Source: JAAUSY01 sp964526735
Lineage (GTDB): Bacteria; Chloroflexota; Chloroflexia; Chloroflexales; Chloroflexaceae
Reading direction: 5' to 3'
Assembly (NCBI GenBank): GCA_964526735.1
Contig: CAZGLO010000003.1
Coordinates: 1-64,000, forward strand
Length of the DNA: 64,000 bases
Positions 22,913 through 31,831 of this stretch are shown here, piece after piece. The first letter of the stretch is position 1, and the number at the start of each line of letters is the position of its first letter. The translations under genes were made by a program, and so were the position numbers. The notes under the pieces were generated by a model, which was not told the origin of the DNA, did not search any database, and was given only the letters and a program-made list of their open reading frames with translations.

Positions 22913-24766
22913 ATGATGACAGAATCTCGCCATGAATATGACGACCATGACGAAACCGATATGGCTCCCCTTGAGCATGACCCCGCCCCCCTACCCATTG
23001 CCGATGACTCGGAGCCGCCCCCCATGATTGCCCGCCATTACCAGTTGCAATCGCCGGTCGGGATGGAGGAGTTGGCGACGGTCTACCGCGCTGTCCACAC
23101 GACGTTGCACCACACCGTCCACGTCCACATTTTGCGCCATACTGATGCCGATTCTTACCATCGATTTCAGCTTGCGGCGACGCTTGCCTCCGAGTTGACA
23201 CACCCAAACTTGGTTCCGGTCGTTGATAGCGGTCATGATGAGGCATATGGCTCCTACATGGTCACGCCGGTCATCGAGGGGACGCCATTATCGACAATGG
23301 TGATGGGAACGACGACAGGTCGGCCTCTTGAGCCGCTCTTGGCCTTGCGTGTGATGACGCAGGTGGCGGCGGTGCTTGACTACCTCCACTCGCAGAACGT
23401 CATTCACCGCGACGTTCAGCCCGCCAACATCCTCGTGACGCAAGATGGCATCGCCTACCTGACCAATTTGTCACTCGCTGTCAGCCCACACGGGGGTGCT
23501 TTGGCCACCTTTGACGCGCTTGATGCCGCCAACTACGTGACGCCTTACACCGCTCCTGAACAGCGCTTCACGGCACAGGATACGGAGTCGGCGTTGGATA
23601 TTTACAGCCTTGGCGGGGTTGCCTACACGTTATTTAGCGGTAAATTGCCGCCGCCTTCCACCGAAGATCTGCCCTCATTGACGGAGTATGACCCATCGTT
23701 GGCGGAGGTCGATGCGATTGTGCGGAAGATGATGGCGATAGAGCCATCTGCCCGCTCCGACAGCGCCGGAGATGCGGCAACGGCATTGCGGCGGGCGCTC
23801 CACCCCCATCTTGAGCAGCCTTCGGAGATGATGGACGAGTCGGAATGGGTGGTGGCGGCTGAGTGGCTTGAGAACCCGCTTGAGACCGTGGCGGGCGAGT
23901 TGCTCGATCAACATTTCCTCTCCAAGAGCCTCACCCGCACCGATACTCTGCACCGCAACGACTCCATTCGGCGGCAGCTGAATCGGTGGAGCCGACGGGG
24001 GATGTTTCGGCGGCAGGGGCTGGGTGATGCCATTCAGTTGCAGCAGATGGTCAGCTACAACATCTATTTTTACGAGCTGCGGGTGACATATGAGGTGCGG
24101 CGGGTGCTTGAGCCGCGTCAAACGATGCTCACCACGGCGGAGGAAAAGGGGTCACTGTTGCCTGCACCGGCATTGTGGGAGGTCACCGTGCCCGAAATCT
24201 CCCCCAACACCGAAGTCAATGAGACAGAAGTGCTTTGGCCCAATGCGAGCCGTGTCGTGCGCTGCCCAGAGTGCCGCGAAGCGCATGGCGAGCGGGGTGA
24301 GGCCCAACCATCGTGCCCCGTATGCGGCGGGAGCGGGCGGCTCCTAGAGGAGCGGGCATTTGCGTGGTCGCGGCGCATATCGACCCTGCAGAAGACCGAC
24401 GACATTGAGGAATTGCCGCAGCTTGCGCTTCAACAGCGGGCGCAGGAAGTCTACCACGCCACGCTCAACCCCTACGAAGGGCGATGGCATAGCGTCGCGC
24501 CGATGGCCGAACTGCTGCGGGAGGCGATTGCAGAGGTGGATGATAGTACGCGCATCAAGGACGCAGAGCTGATTATCCGCGGTGTGCCCATCACAGAAAT
24601 CGATTTTTCGCTGCACAACGATGTCCAACGCCTCTACATCGTTGGTTTTGACAACCATGTGGTCGGGACGTGGGCATTGCTCTCTCCAAAGCGGATGATC
24701 GTCGCGGCGGTGGTGATTGTGGGCGCACTTTCACTGCTGATTGGGCTGTTTATGCTCATCTTCTGA
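22913..24766 (+). CDS. Membrane-anchored Ser/Thr pseudokinase with zinc-knuckle insert
   Basis: 617 aa. Residues 42-310 have a Hanks-kinase fold: ELTHPNLVPVVDSG, VLDYLHSQNVIHRD, APEQRF, DIYSLGGVAYTLFSG. But the glycine loop is gone (VGMEELATVY). The ATP-binding Lys is His72 (VHVHIL). HRDxK is HRDVQ (Gln169). DFG is NLS (185-187). Phosphotransfer is therefore very unlikely. Residues 320-590 have no domain I recognise, apart from paired CxxC motifs (RCPEC, SCPVCGGSGR) like a DnaJ zinc knuckle. A C-terminal transmembrane helix (about 593-616) orients the protein into the cytoplasm. It probably acts as a scaffold. Convergent with a small tail-anchored protein 69 bases away. Confidence 0.78.
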   Translation: MMTESRHEYDDHDETDMAPLEHDPAPLPIADDSEPPPMIARHYQLQSPVGMEELATVYRAVHTTLHHTVHVHILRHTDADSYHRFQLAATLASELTHPNLVPVVDSGHDEAYGSYMVTPVIEGTPLSTMVMGTTTGRPLEPLLALRVMTQVAAVLDYLHSQNVIHRDVQPANILVTQDGIAYLTNLSLAVSPHGGALATFDALDAANYVTPYTAPEQRFTAQDTESALDIYSLGGVAYTLFSGKLPPPSTEDLPSLTEYDPSLAEVDAIVRKMMAIEPSARSDSAGDAATALRRALHPHLEQPSEMMDESEWVVAAEWLENPLETVAGELLDQHFLSKSLTRTDTLHRNDSIRRQLNRWSRRGMFRRQGLGDAIQLQQMVSYNIYFYELRVTYEVRRVLEPRQTMLTTAEEKGSLLPAPALWEVTVPEISPNTEVNETEVLWPNASRVVRCPECREAHGERGEAQPSCPVCGGSGRLLEERAFAWSRRISTLQKTDDIEELPQLALQQRAQEVYHATLNPYEGRWHSVAPMAELLREAIAEVDDSTRIKDAELIIRGVPITEIDFSLHNDVQRLYIVGFDNHVVGTWALLSPKRMIVAAVVIVGALSLLIGLFMLIF

Positions 24767-24789
24767 TGTCTGACATATGATGTCTGACA
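24767..24789. repeat. Pair of palindromic TGTCTGACA words
   Basis: TGTC-T-GACA at 24767-24775 and 24781-24789, 14 bases apart, between two convergent genes. Role unknown. Confidence 0.5.
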
Positions 24790-24835
24790 TATTTTAATGG
24801 CCCACACCTCCCATTCTCCTGCCCCGCGCCTCGCT

Positions 24836-25300
24836 CTAGAAACTTTGGGCAAGCAAGACTATTGGCGTCGCAATGATGGCCAATATCACCAGCAGCAAAA
24901 GCAGGAATTTTAATTGTTCCGCCGTACGCCGCGATGCTAATTGTTCCTTTGCATCGGGGTCGTAAGGGACATCCGGCTGCTTGACGAAAAGCACGTGCTT
25001 GATATTGCTTGGCGTCTTGAAGAGCGTTTCGAGCGATGTTGAGACTAGCTCCCGCACCGTGATGAGCGGTGGTGCCCAATGTGCGGTTTCGGCGGGTATC
25101 TCTTTGCCGGTCAGCGCACACCGTACTGTCCCTGTCGTTGGCCGCTCCTCATCCATATCAGTCATATCGGTTGTATCAGCGTCTGTGGTTGTGTTGGTGG
25201 CGGGAGCGGGTTGAGTTGGTTGCTCTTCTGATTGCTTTGAATGCCCTGGTTGCCCTGGTTGCCCTGGTTGCCCTGATAGTTGTTGTTGTTCCTCGGTCAT
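24836..25300 (-). CDS. Small tail-anchored membrane protein
   Basis: 154 aa. The N-terminal 55 residues are low complexity (GQP repeats, Thr/Asp-rich). A short ordered block VRCALTGKEIPAETAHWAPP follows, then HVLFVKQPDVPYDPDAKEQL, and a C-terminal transmembrane helix at about 128-152. I do not recognise the family; the single CxxTGK with a following His resembles half of a zinc site. AAGGA precedes the ATG. It is the last gene of a minus-strand run with dinG, 28 bases upstream. Confidence 0.7.
   Translation of the reverse strand: MTEEQQQLSGQPGQPGQPGHSKQSEEQPTQPAPATNTTTDADTTDMTDMDEERPTTGTVRCALTGKEIPAETAHWAPPLITVRELVSTSLETLFKTPSNIKHVLFVKQPDVPYDPDAKEQLASRRTAEQLKFLLLLLVILAIIATPIVLLAQSF
25243..25278. 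repeat. 9-base in-frame tandem repeat
   Basis: GCCCTGGTT repeated three times plus a variant, encoding GQPGQPGQPG. Confidence 0.9.
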
Positions 25301-25328
25301 ACTTCCTTATCCCTTCCTACTGGTCATT

Positions 25329-28319
25329 TTAGTCGTCTACGTCTGTCCAGCGCTCCAAAAACTCCTTCGCCACTCGTGGCAGATGATTCAGAGAGCCTTT
25401 TTGCACACAGGTATGAGGCAATGACTCCAGAAATTGCGCTCCATAGCGCTTGGAGATGAGGCGTTTGTCAAGCACCACCACGATCCCATAGTCTTCGCTG
25501 CTGCGGATAAGCCGTCCAAACCCCTGTTTGAAGCGCAAGATGCTATTTGGCACGGCATACTGCACAAATGGCTCATCAAACTGCTCGCTGCGAGCGGCAA
25601 AAATGGGGTCGCTTGGCACCTGGAAAGGGAGGCGGGTGATAACAAGCACGGAGAGCGTATCGCCCACAATATCGACCCCTTCCCAAAAGCTGCTGGTGCC
25701 TAGTAGCACCGTCCGCGACCACTCCTTGAACCGCTCGACCATCGTGCGCCGCGATTCGCTCACGCCCTGCCCCAACACAATGATATCTTGCTGCTCAAGC
25801 GAATCTTGAATGGCGTCCATGGTCTTGCGCAGCATATTGTTCGATGTGAAGAGCACCAATGTCCGCCCACCAACCATGCCACACAAATCAATAAGCGCCC
25901 GCTCGATACGTGGCTGATAGCCGCGTTGGTTCGGCTCAGGGATGTCGCTGGGGATGTAGACCAACGCTTGGCGGCGGTAGTCGAAGGGCGAATCGAGTTG
26001 CAGCTCCTTGACATCGTGGAGGCCAAGCCGATCCTTGATAAACTCGAACGTCCCGTTGATGCTCAACGTCGCCGAGGTAAGAATACAGCTCTTGAGCTGC
26101 TCAAGCATATATGCCTCTATAAGCGGTGAGACGTTGAGCGGCGCAATATGGATCCGGGTGATAGCGTTGAGCGGCTCGTGGTTGAGCCAACAGATATGCT
26201 CATCGCTGCCCTCAATGATATGCCCCGCCTGGACAAGCGTATCGACCGCAAACCGCTTCCGCGACTGCACTTGGATCAGCAGCTCATCGTAGTCTGGGAT
26301 GCTATCCTCATACTCTTTCAGGTCGGTGAGCAGGGTTTCAAATTGGTCAAACCCGCGCTGGATCTCTTCAAGCGTGAGTTGGACATTCTCCCACGCATCG
26401 GCCACCAGCCGCCACTGCACATGGGTACGGGTGGCGGGGGTCAGCCGCAGCCGGATATCGTAGACGTGCTCGCCGGGAGAGGGGGTGTAGTTGGAGGGGT
26501 TGTTTTCCTCATTCACCAGCTTGACAAAGTCATCCAGCGATTTGAAGTAGGTCATCACCGCTTCTCGTGCACGCTTCACGATGGGTATCACCCGTTTGGT
26601 GATGGTGTGGAAGGATTGTTTATCCGACTCAGGCACATTGCATAGCTCAATCTGCGGAGCAAGCTCGGCAAGAAGACCTCCAGCCGCTTTGCCGCCGCGC
26701 CCCTCGTTGATCAGCTCGTCGAAGTAGTCGTTGAGCGCGAATTGGTCGATTTTGAAGCTAAATTGTGATGTTGCGACATCTTCTATATTGTGCGCCTCGT
26801 CAATGATGAGCCGCTCATGGGGCGGCACGACGGTCGATTGCGCCGCCATATCGGCAAAGAGCAGCGCGTGGTTGATGACGATGAGGTGCGATTGTTCAGC
26901 CTTGCGCCGCGCGCGGTAGAAAAAACAGCGGGAAAACTCGTTGCACCGCGGCCCCGTACACCGATCTTCAGGCACATTGACCCTGTTCCACGCGATGCGT
27001 TCGCGGTCTATCAGCCGAAGCTCATGATAATCGCCACTGGTGGTTGTCGGCAGCCAAAAGAGTACTTTGAGCACCACCCGCGCCTCTTCCGGCTCAAGGT
27101 CGGGTTCTTTCATCAACGCTTTGAGGCGGTGCAAACACAAGTAGTTCCTTCGCCCTTTGAGTAGTGCTGCCTTCAAGGGAGAGGCACCGTTGGTAGGTTG
27201 AGGAGGCGCATATCCTTCCCCCTGCGCCGAGTGAAAGAGATTGCTGTCGGCCCACTGCGGATACTGTTGCAGCATGCGTTGCAGATCAGGGATATCCTTG
27301 AAATAGAGCTGATCTTGCAGATTGATGGTGTTGGTGGAGATCACGACCGGCTCCCCCCGCGACAGCGAAAAGAGTGCGGCAGGGACAAGGTAGGCCATAC
27401 TCTTGCCGACGCCGGTGCCCGCCTCGACCAAGAGCGATGTGTCCTCTCGGAAGCCGTTGGCGACGGCGTGTGCCATCTCTACCTGCTGCGGACGCGGCTC
27501 ATAGGCGTCAAACACCGAGTCTATCGGCCCGTCCTCCTGGAAAAACGTATCGATAGCTTGCGTCGTCAGAGAGCCAAATCGGTTGGTGGCGATTGGGCCG
27601 TGCCCTGGCTCCACCGATGGCGGATTGGTTTGTCCCCCCCCCCACAACGGCAAATCACCCGTCTCTGAGAAGATGGCGCGGCAGAGAGCACGTGTGGAGC
27701 GCTCTGGCTTCTCCACGAAGGTCGAGCGGAGTTTCTCCTTGCGTATTTCGGCAAAGATATCGGCAAATGTCCACTCACTCTGCTCCATCAGCAGCTCAAG
27801 CGAGGTGAGAGTCTCAATGTCAAGCGCACGGATTTCCTCCAGCAGCCGCATGAAGACCAGCCGTGATACATCGGAATCGCTCAGCGCGCGGTGGGCATCG
27901 GTATGCTCAATGCCATAATACTCTGCCAGCGAAGCGAGGCGGTAGGAAGGCAGTTGCGGCAGGATAAGCTGTGCTAGCTCAAAGGTGTCGTAGATCCGCT
28001 GTGTCAGCGAGATCCCTTGCATGTTGAGCATCTCTAAATCGCGGCTGACCGAATGACCAACAAGCGGGTGGGAAGAGAGAAATTTGACGAATGCCGGGGC
28101 GACGTCGTTGAAGGAGGGCGAGGAGGCAAGATCTTCCTCGGTGATGCCCGTAATACGAGTGATTTTGAGGGGAACCGAACGGATAGGCTTGATGAGCTGG
28201 GAAAAGGTTTCAAGCACCTCGTTGCCCCGGAACTTGACCGCGGCAATTTCGATAATCTCATCCTCGCCAACTTCCAGTCCGGTCATTTCCAGGTCTACGG
28301 CGATAAAGATACGCTCCAT
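25329..28319 (-). CDS. dinG: DnaQ-DinG fusion: 3'-5' exonuclease/helicase
   Basis: 996 aa. Residues 1-175 are a DEDDh exonuclease: VDLEMTG (D, E), VGHSVSRDLEML (D), HRALSDSD (H, D). From about 255 it is a DinG/XPD-type superfamily 2 helicase: QVEMAHAV, Walker A EAGTGVGKS, four Fe-S cysteines (NYLCLHR; then CTGPRC and SRCFFYRAR), the DEAH box LIIDEAHNIED, and motif VI GFGRLIRSSEDYG. DinG unwinds R-loops and repair intermediates; the exonuclease-fused form is known in Firmicutes and others. The start is the ATG at 28319 with AAGGA upstream, 14 bases after the ProRS-like gene. Confidence 0.93.
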   Translation of the reverse strand: MERIFIAVDLEMTGLEVGEDEIIEIAAVKFRGNEVLETFSQLIKPIRSVPLKITRITGITEEDLASSPSFNDVAPAFVKFLSSHPLVGHSVSRDLEMLNMQGISLTQRIYDTFELAQLILPQLPSYRLASLAEYYGIEHTDAHRALSDSDVSRLVFMRLLEEIRALDIETLTSLELLMEQSEWTFADIFAEIRKEKLRSTFVEKPERSTRALCRAIFSETGDLPLWGGGQTNPPSVEPGHGPIATNRFGSLTTQAIDTFFQEDGPIDSVFDAYEPRPQQVEMAHAVANGFREDTSLLVEAGTGVGKSMAYLVPAALFSLSRGEPVVISTNTINLQDQLYFKDIPDLQRMLQQYPQWADSNLFHSAQGEGYAPPQPTNGASPLKAALLKGRRNYLCLHRLKALMKEPDLEPEEARVVLKVLFWLPTTTSGDYHELRLIDRERIAWNRVNVPEDRCTGPRCNEFSRCFFYRARRKAEQSHLIVINHALLFADMAAQSTVVPPHERLIIDEAHNIEDVATSQFSFKIDQFALNDYFDELINEGRGGKAAGGLLAELAPQIELCNVPESDKQSFHTITKRVIPIVKRAREAVMTYFKSLDDFVKLVNEENNPSNYTPSPGEHVYDIRLRLTPATRTHVQWRLVADAWENVQLTLEEIQRGFDQFETLLTDLKEYEDSIPDYDELLIQVQSRKRFAVDTLVQAGHIIEGSDEHICWLNHEPLNAITRIHIAPLNVSPLIEAYMLEQLKSCILTSATLSINGTFEFIKDRLGLHDVKELQLDSPFDYRRQALVYIPSDIPEPNQRGYQPRIERALIDLCGMVGGRTLVLFTSNNMLRKTMDAIQDSLEQQDIIVLGQGVSESRRTMVERFKEWSRTVLLGTSSFWEGVDIVGDTLSVLVITRLPFQVPSDPIFAARSEQFDEPFVQYAVPNSILRFKQGFGRLIRSSEDYGIVVVLDKRLISKRYGAQFLESLPHTCVQKGSLNHLPRVAKEFLERWTDVDD

Positions 28320-28333
28320 GAGGGGACAATTCC

Positions 28334-30214
28334 TTATTCTGTGTGATTGCGTGTCGGGTCGCTTGTTGCCTTGTCTGTTGCCTTGTCTGTTGCTTTGTCT
28401 GTCGCTTTATCCGTCGCCTGGGCAAGCCAAGACAACACCTCCGCCCGCGCGACCTTCGTAGCTGTTGTGGCCTCGCCAACACGCGGCTTGATTTCTACCT
28501 GTTCAGCCGCAAGCAGCCGGTCGCCAAGCACCACCCGTATGGGCAATCCAATCAAGTCGGCATCGTTAAACTTCACGCCTGCGGAGTCGGGCCGGTCGTC
28601 ATACAGGACGCGGTAGCCGTGTGAGAGGAGTTCTTCGTAGAGGGCATCGGTCGCCTCGATAACCGGCGCGCGTTTGCCCAGCCGGACGAGGTGGATATCG
28701 AAGGGAGCCACGCGAGATGGCCATATTACCCCCGCCTCATCATGATGTTGCGCAACAATCAGGTGCAAAAGCCGTGTCAGCGAGAGGGAAAAATACCCCA
28801 ATACCACTGGTTGGGGCTTGCCATTGGAATCGAGGTAAGTAAGTGGGTCAGAAGCAAGAGCAGGGTGAGCAGGATGAGCCGTATGGCTTGCGGGGCAAGG
28901 GTGATCGCCATTGCCGCGGCGCTCCTGCAACCGCTGTACCACCCCCACCTCAACACAGCGCTTGATATGCATCACCGCGCCGCACCGCGGGCAGAGGTCT
29001 CCCTCCTGCACCAACGCGATATCAGCAACGTGCGATGCTTCCCAATCGCGTTCGTAGACGACGTTGCGGAGGTGATACCCCACTTCATTTGCCCCCGCCA
29101 CCAACGCCCCCGCCTGCACGACTGAGCGGTCAGCGATAAGGAGGACATCCTGCAACCCAATTGGCGATGCATAGCCCGGTATAGCCCCCACCGCCCGTAT
29201 TTGCTCTTCGCTGGCGGGCGATAGCTCGGAGACTTGGGCGACGGCTTTGAGCTTGGTTTCGTTGATACTCAAATCGCCGCGTATCACCACAAAGAGGAGA
29301 CCTTGCTCTGGCGTATCGAAAAAGACCGCCTTTGCGGTTTCCGATGGGGAAATCGCCAAATATGCAGCAAGATCGGCAATCGTGTTGCATTGAGGGGTCT
29401 CCACCCGCTCCGGCATGGGGAATGACGACGGGTCGGGGCAGGGATAGCCATAGTTATTATGGTCGTTGGGGAAGGGCGGACGTGGGTCGGCACTGGTCGC
29501 GACCTGTTGTTTGGCGGCATAACACCCATTCTCGCAGATAGCAACCGGATTATCCCCTCCCTCCACGTCCGCCATATAGGCGATGGTTTGTTGTGTCTGG
29601 TGCCCGCTCTCGATCTGTGCGGCCTGTGCGGCCTGTGCGGCCTGTGCGGCCTGTTCGGTTTGAGCAGTTTCTGGCAAATCTGGCAACGACAATCGTTCGT
29701 GTACAGAGAGCGAAGCACGGGCATGGAACGTATCGACGCCACACCGCGAGAGAATGCGTGAAAACGCATGAACTGTGCGGGCCATGGTATGGTCGAGTGC
29801 TTCATCATCCTTGTCGAACGAGAAGAACTCGACCATGGTTGGAGTATAGCGTGCGAGAAGGCCCCCCTTCGGACGGGTGTCGGGGCGAACCTGCGTACGA
29901 ACCTGGTAGGCGAGCATGGGAAGGTGGCGGTAGGAAGAGATCTCCTGCCGCGCCACATCGCGGACGGTGTGGATGGTGGCAAGTGCGCCAGGGGTTGCTA
30001 TCTCCTGTGCGCCAAGCCGTGCCCCTTCCTCATGGACAATCGCCTCAATACGCCGAAGCACGCGCATCCCCAACGGCAGCAGGGCAATCTCTCCCATGGG
30101 GAGGGAGCGCACGATTCCGGCTCGTATCAACACGTGGTCAGTGTGGCTACTGATGTCTGCTGAGCGTTCATTGGTGGCGCGGGTGGTACGTCCGAAGAGG
30201 GTTGATAATCGCAT
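28334..30214 (-). CDS. Degenerate prolyl-tRNA synthetase-like protein with editing domain
   Basis: 626 aa. The ProRS architecture is recognisable: RAGIVRSLPMGEIALLPLG and EEGARLGAQE at the N-terminus, an INS (YbaK-like) editing domain at about 290-420, motif 3 region, and anticodon-binding domain (APFDIHLVRLGK). Compared with bacterial ProRS as I know it, the whole segment with GPTHEE (proline-binding Thr and Glu) is missing between GAQE and EISSYRHLP. Motif 2 is eroded (VRPDTRPKGG in place of FRDE.RPRFG; TMVEFFSF in place of MKDAYSF), and the motif 3 glycines are serines (FSLSLTR). The INS domain keeps ETAKAVFF (catalytic Lys), VVIRGDLSINETK and GANEVGYH. Aminoacylation is doubtful; tRNA editing is plausible. 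It sits between aspartate aminotransferase and dinG. Confidence 0.8.
   Translation of the reverse strand: MRLSTLFGRTTRATNERSADISSHTDHVLIRAGIVRSLPMGEIALLPLGMRVLRRIEAIVHEEGARLGAQEIATPGALATIHTVRDVARQEISSYRHLPMLAYQVRTQVRPDTRPKGGLLARYTPTMVEFFSFDKDDEALDHTMARTVHAFSRILSRCGVDTFHARASLSVHERLSLPDLPETAQTEQAAQAAQAAQAAQIESGHQTQQTIAYMADVEGGDNPVAICENGCYAAKQQVATSADPRPPFPNDHNNYGYPCPDPSSFPMPERVETPQCNTIADLAAYLAISPSETAKAVFFDTPEQGLLFVVIRGDLSINETKLKAVAQVSELSPASEEQIRAVGAIPGYASPIGLQDVLLIADRSVVQAGALVAGANEVGYHLRNVVYERDWEASHVADIALVQEGDLCPRCGAVMHIKRCVEVGVVQRLQERRGNGDHPCPASHTAHPAHPALASDPLTYLDSNGKPQPVVLGYFSLSLTRLLHLIVAQHHDEAGVIWPSRVAPFDIHLVRLGKRAPVIEATDALYEELLSHGYRVLYDDRPDSAGVKFNDADLIGLPIRVVLGDRLLAAEQVEIKPRVGEATTATKVARAEVLSWLAQATDKATDKATDKATDKATSDPTRNHTE
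28362..28418. repeat. 12-base in-frame tandem repeat
   Basis: About four degenerate copies encoding DKAT repeats at the C-terminus of the ProRS-like protein. Confidence 0.85.
29615..29658. repeat. 9-base in-frame tandem repeat
   Basis: CTGTGCGGC repeated four times plus a variant, encoding AAQ repeats between the motif 2 region and the editing domain of the ProRS-like protein. Confidence 0.9.
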
Positions 30215-30227
30215 AGGCTTATTCTCG

Positions 30228-31460
30228 CTACGATTTGACGGCTTCGATAAACCGCCGCATTCCTTCCTGGATGGCCTCTACCCCCTGCGCATAGGACAAC
30301 CGCAGATAGCCCGCCGCGCCAAATGCCTCGCCCGGCACCACGCCAATGTGCGCCTTCTCCAAGAGGTAGTTGGCAAGCTCATCGCTGCTGGTGCAGACAG
30401 TCTTATCCGGGCCAAGTGGGCGGTTGAGTAGGCCAGCGACGTTGGGGAAGACGTAAAATGCCCCTTCTGGCACCATGCAGCTGACGCCGTCAATCTTCTG
30501 CAGCTCGCCCAAAATGATGTCACGCCGTTCCTTGAACGCCTTGGCCATTTCCTTTACCTCCGCATCAAGCGTGTCGGAGGGGGTATAGGCTTTTTGGGCA
30601 GCCTGCTGTGCCATTGCGGCGGGGTGCGTGGTTGAGTGGCTCTGGATAGACTTAATCGCCTTGATGATAGGCTCTGGCCCGGCGATGTAGCCCACACGCC
30701 AGCCAGTCATCGCGTAGGTCTTTGACACACCGTTGACCACCAAGGTACGGTTGGCAAAATCAGGAGCCACGCGCAACAACCGTGCATATTCTACATAGCA
30801 GATGTTGTCGTAGATCTCATCACTGACGATCAGCGCATTGGTGGGGCGAATAACCTCCGCCAACGCCGCCAACTCATCCGCGGTATAGACCGCACCAGTT
30901 GGGTTTGAGGGGGAGTTGAGAATGATTGCACGGGTGTGCGGCGAGATGTGCTCTTTCAGCTTCTCTGGCGTGATTTTGAAGCCGGTTGAGTCGTCCGTCT
31001 CGATAACAACTGGCGTCGCGCCGGTCAGGTTCACCTGCTCAATGTAGCTGACCCAGTAGGGGGCCGGTATGATGACTTCATCATTGGGGTCGCAGGTGGC
31101 CTGAAATGCCAGGAACAGCGCTTCTTTCGCGCCGGTGGTGACCGTAACCTGGTTGGCCGTATACTCAATGTCGGTATCACGCTTCATCTGCTCGGCGATG
31201 GCCTTGCGAAGGACAGGCGTCCCGCCAGCAGGCGTATATCGCGTGACGTTCTTTTGGATAGCCTCGATCCCCGCCTTCTTGAGCGAGTCGGGCGTGTTGA
31301 AGTCTGGCTCGCCTTGCCCAAACGAGATGACCTCAATACCTTGGTTGCGAAGCTCTCCGATGCGGCTAATCAGCCCGATGGTGGCTGATGGTTTCATTTT
31401 TGCCAGCCGTGCGCTCAGACGGCAGGCTTCCTCAGCGTTCTTTGTTTGCTCGTTGCTCAT
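30228..31460 (-). CDS. PLP-dependent aspartate aminotransferase (class I)
   Basis: 410 aa from the ATG at 31460. It moves the amino group between aspartate and 2-oxoglutarate, or closely related acids; some members act as prephenate aminotransferases. Visible: SFGQGEPDFNTP, RYTPAGGTPVLRKAIA, TTGAKEALFLAF, the NSPSNPTGAVY loop, VSDEIYDNICY, and the PLP lysine in GVSKTYAMTGWRVGYIAGP. The C-terminus has the substrate-binding Arg in LRLSYAQG. It is first of a minus-strand run with the ProRS-like gene (13 bases), dinG and the tail-anchored protein. Confidence 0.93.
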   Translation of the reverse strand: MSNEQTKNAEEACRLSARLAKMKPSATIGLISRIGELRNQGIEVISFGQGEPDFNTPDSLKKAGIEAIQKNVTRYTPAGGTPVLRKAIAEQMKRDTDIEYTANQVTVTTGAKEALFLAFQATCDPNDEVIIPAPYWVSYIEQVNLTGATPVVIETDDSTGFKITPEKLKEHISPHTRAIILNSPSNPTGAVYTADELAALAEVIRPTNALIVSDEIYDNICYVEYARLLRVAPDFANRTLVVNGVSKTYAMTGWRVGYIAGPEPIIKAIKSIQSHSTTHPAAMAQQAAQKAYTPSDTLDAEVKEMAKAFKERRDIILGELQKIDGVSCMVPEGAFYVFPNVAGLLNRPLGPDKTVCTSSDELANYLLEKAHIGVVPGEAFGAAGYLRLSYAQGVEAIQEGMRRFIEAVKS

Positions 31461-31831
31461 AAAAAACCGTGGTGCCCAGAACAATGATATCGTTGCTCGA
31501 TCCTTGCTCGATCCTTGCTCTGGGATGTAATTCCTTCCTTAATCGAAACAATCTAATCGACCATCCACTATTATGCGGATAGTTCCCTTGTTGCCGTTTT
31601 GTATGGGCACCATTGTACATGCTGAAGCAACAGAGCGCAACTGGCACGGGGCGGGGAGCACCAGGGATATGCGCGTGGAGATCTCCATAGAGGAGCAAAC
31701 TACTCAACCACTCATCTCAACCACTCATCTCAACCACACAAGGAGTGGACAGTGGATAGTAGGACGATCTACAATGCAGAGAGGAAGAGGTACCACCTTG
31801 CTGATGATTCCGAAACCAAGAAGGAGATGTT
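31461..31831. other. Divergent intergenic region
   Basis: 371 bases between the aminotransferase and a membrane-protein gene. It holds short direct repeats (GATCCTTGCTC at about 31498-31520; CAACCACTCATCT, two copies, about 31707-31735). No convincing promoter pair or RNA gene was seen. Confidence 0.6.

Noticed and set aside
28362..28425. Regular repeats resembling a small CRISPR array
   Set aside because: The units are 12 bases, contiguous without spacers, and in frame with the ProRS-like protein; no cas genes are present.
29593..30153. Plus-strand open frame of 186 codons opposite the ProRS-like gene
   Set aside because: The content is Arg/Pro rich and includes the complement of the AAQ repeat; no start signal. 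The minus-strand frame has clear family motifs.
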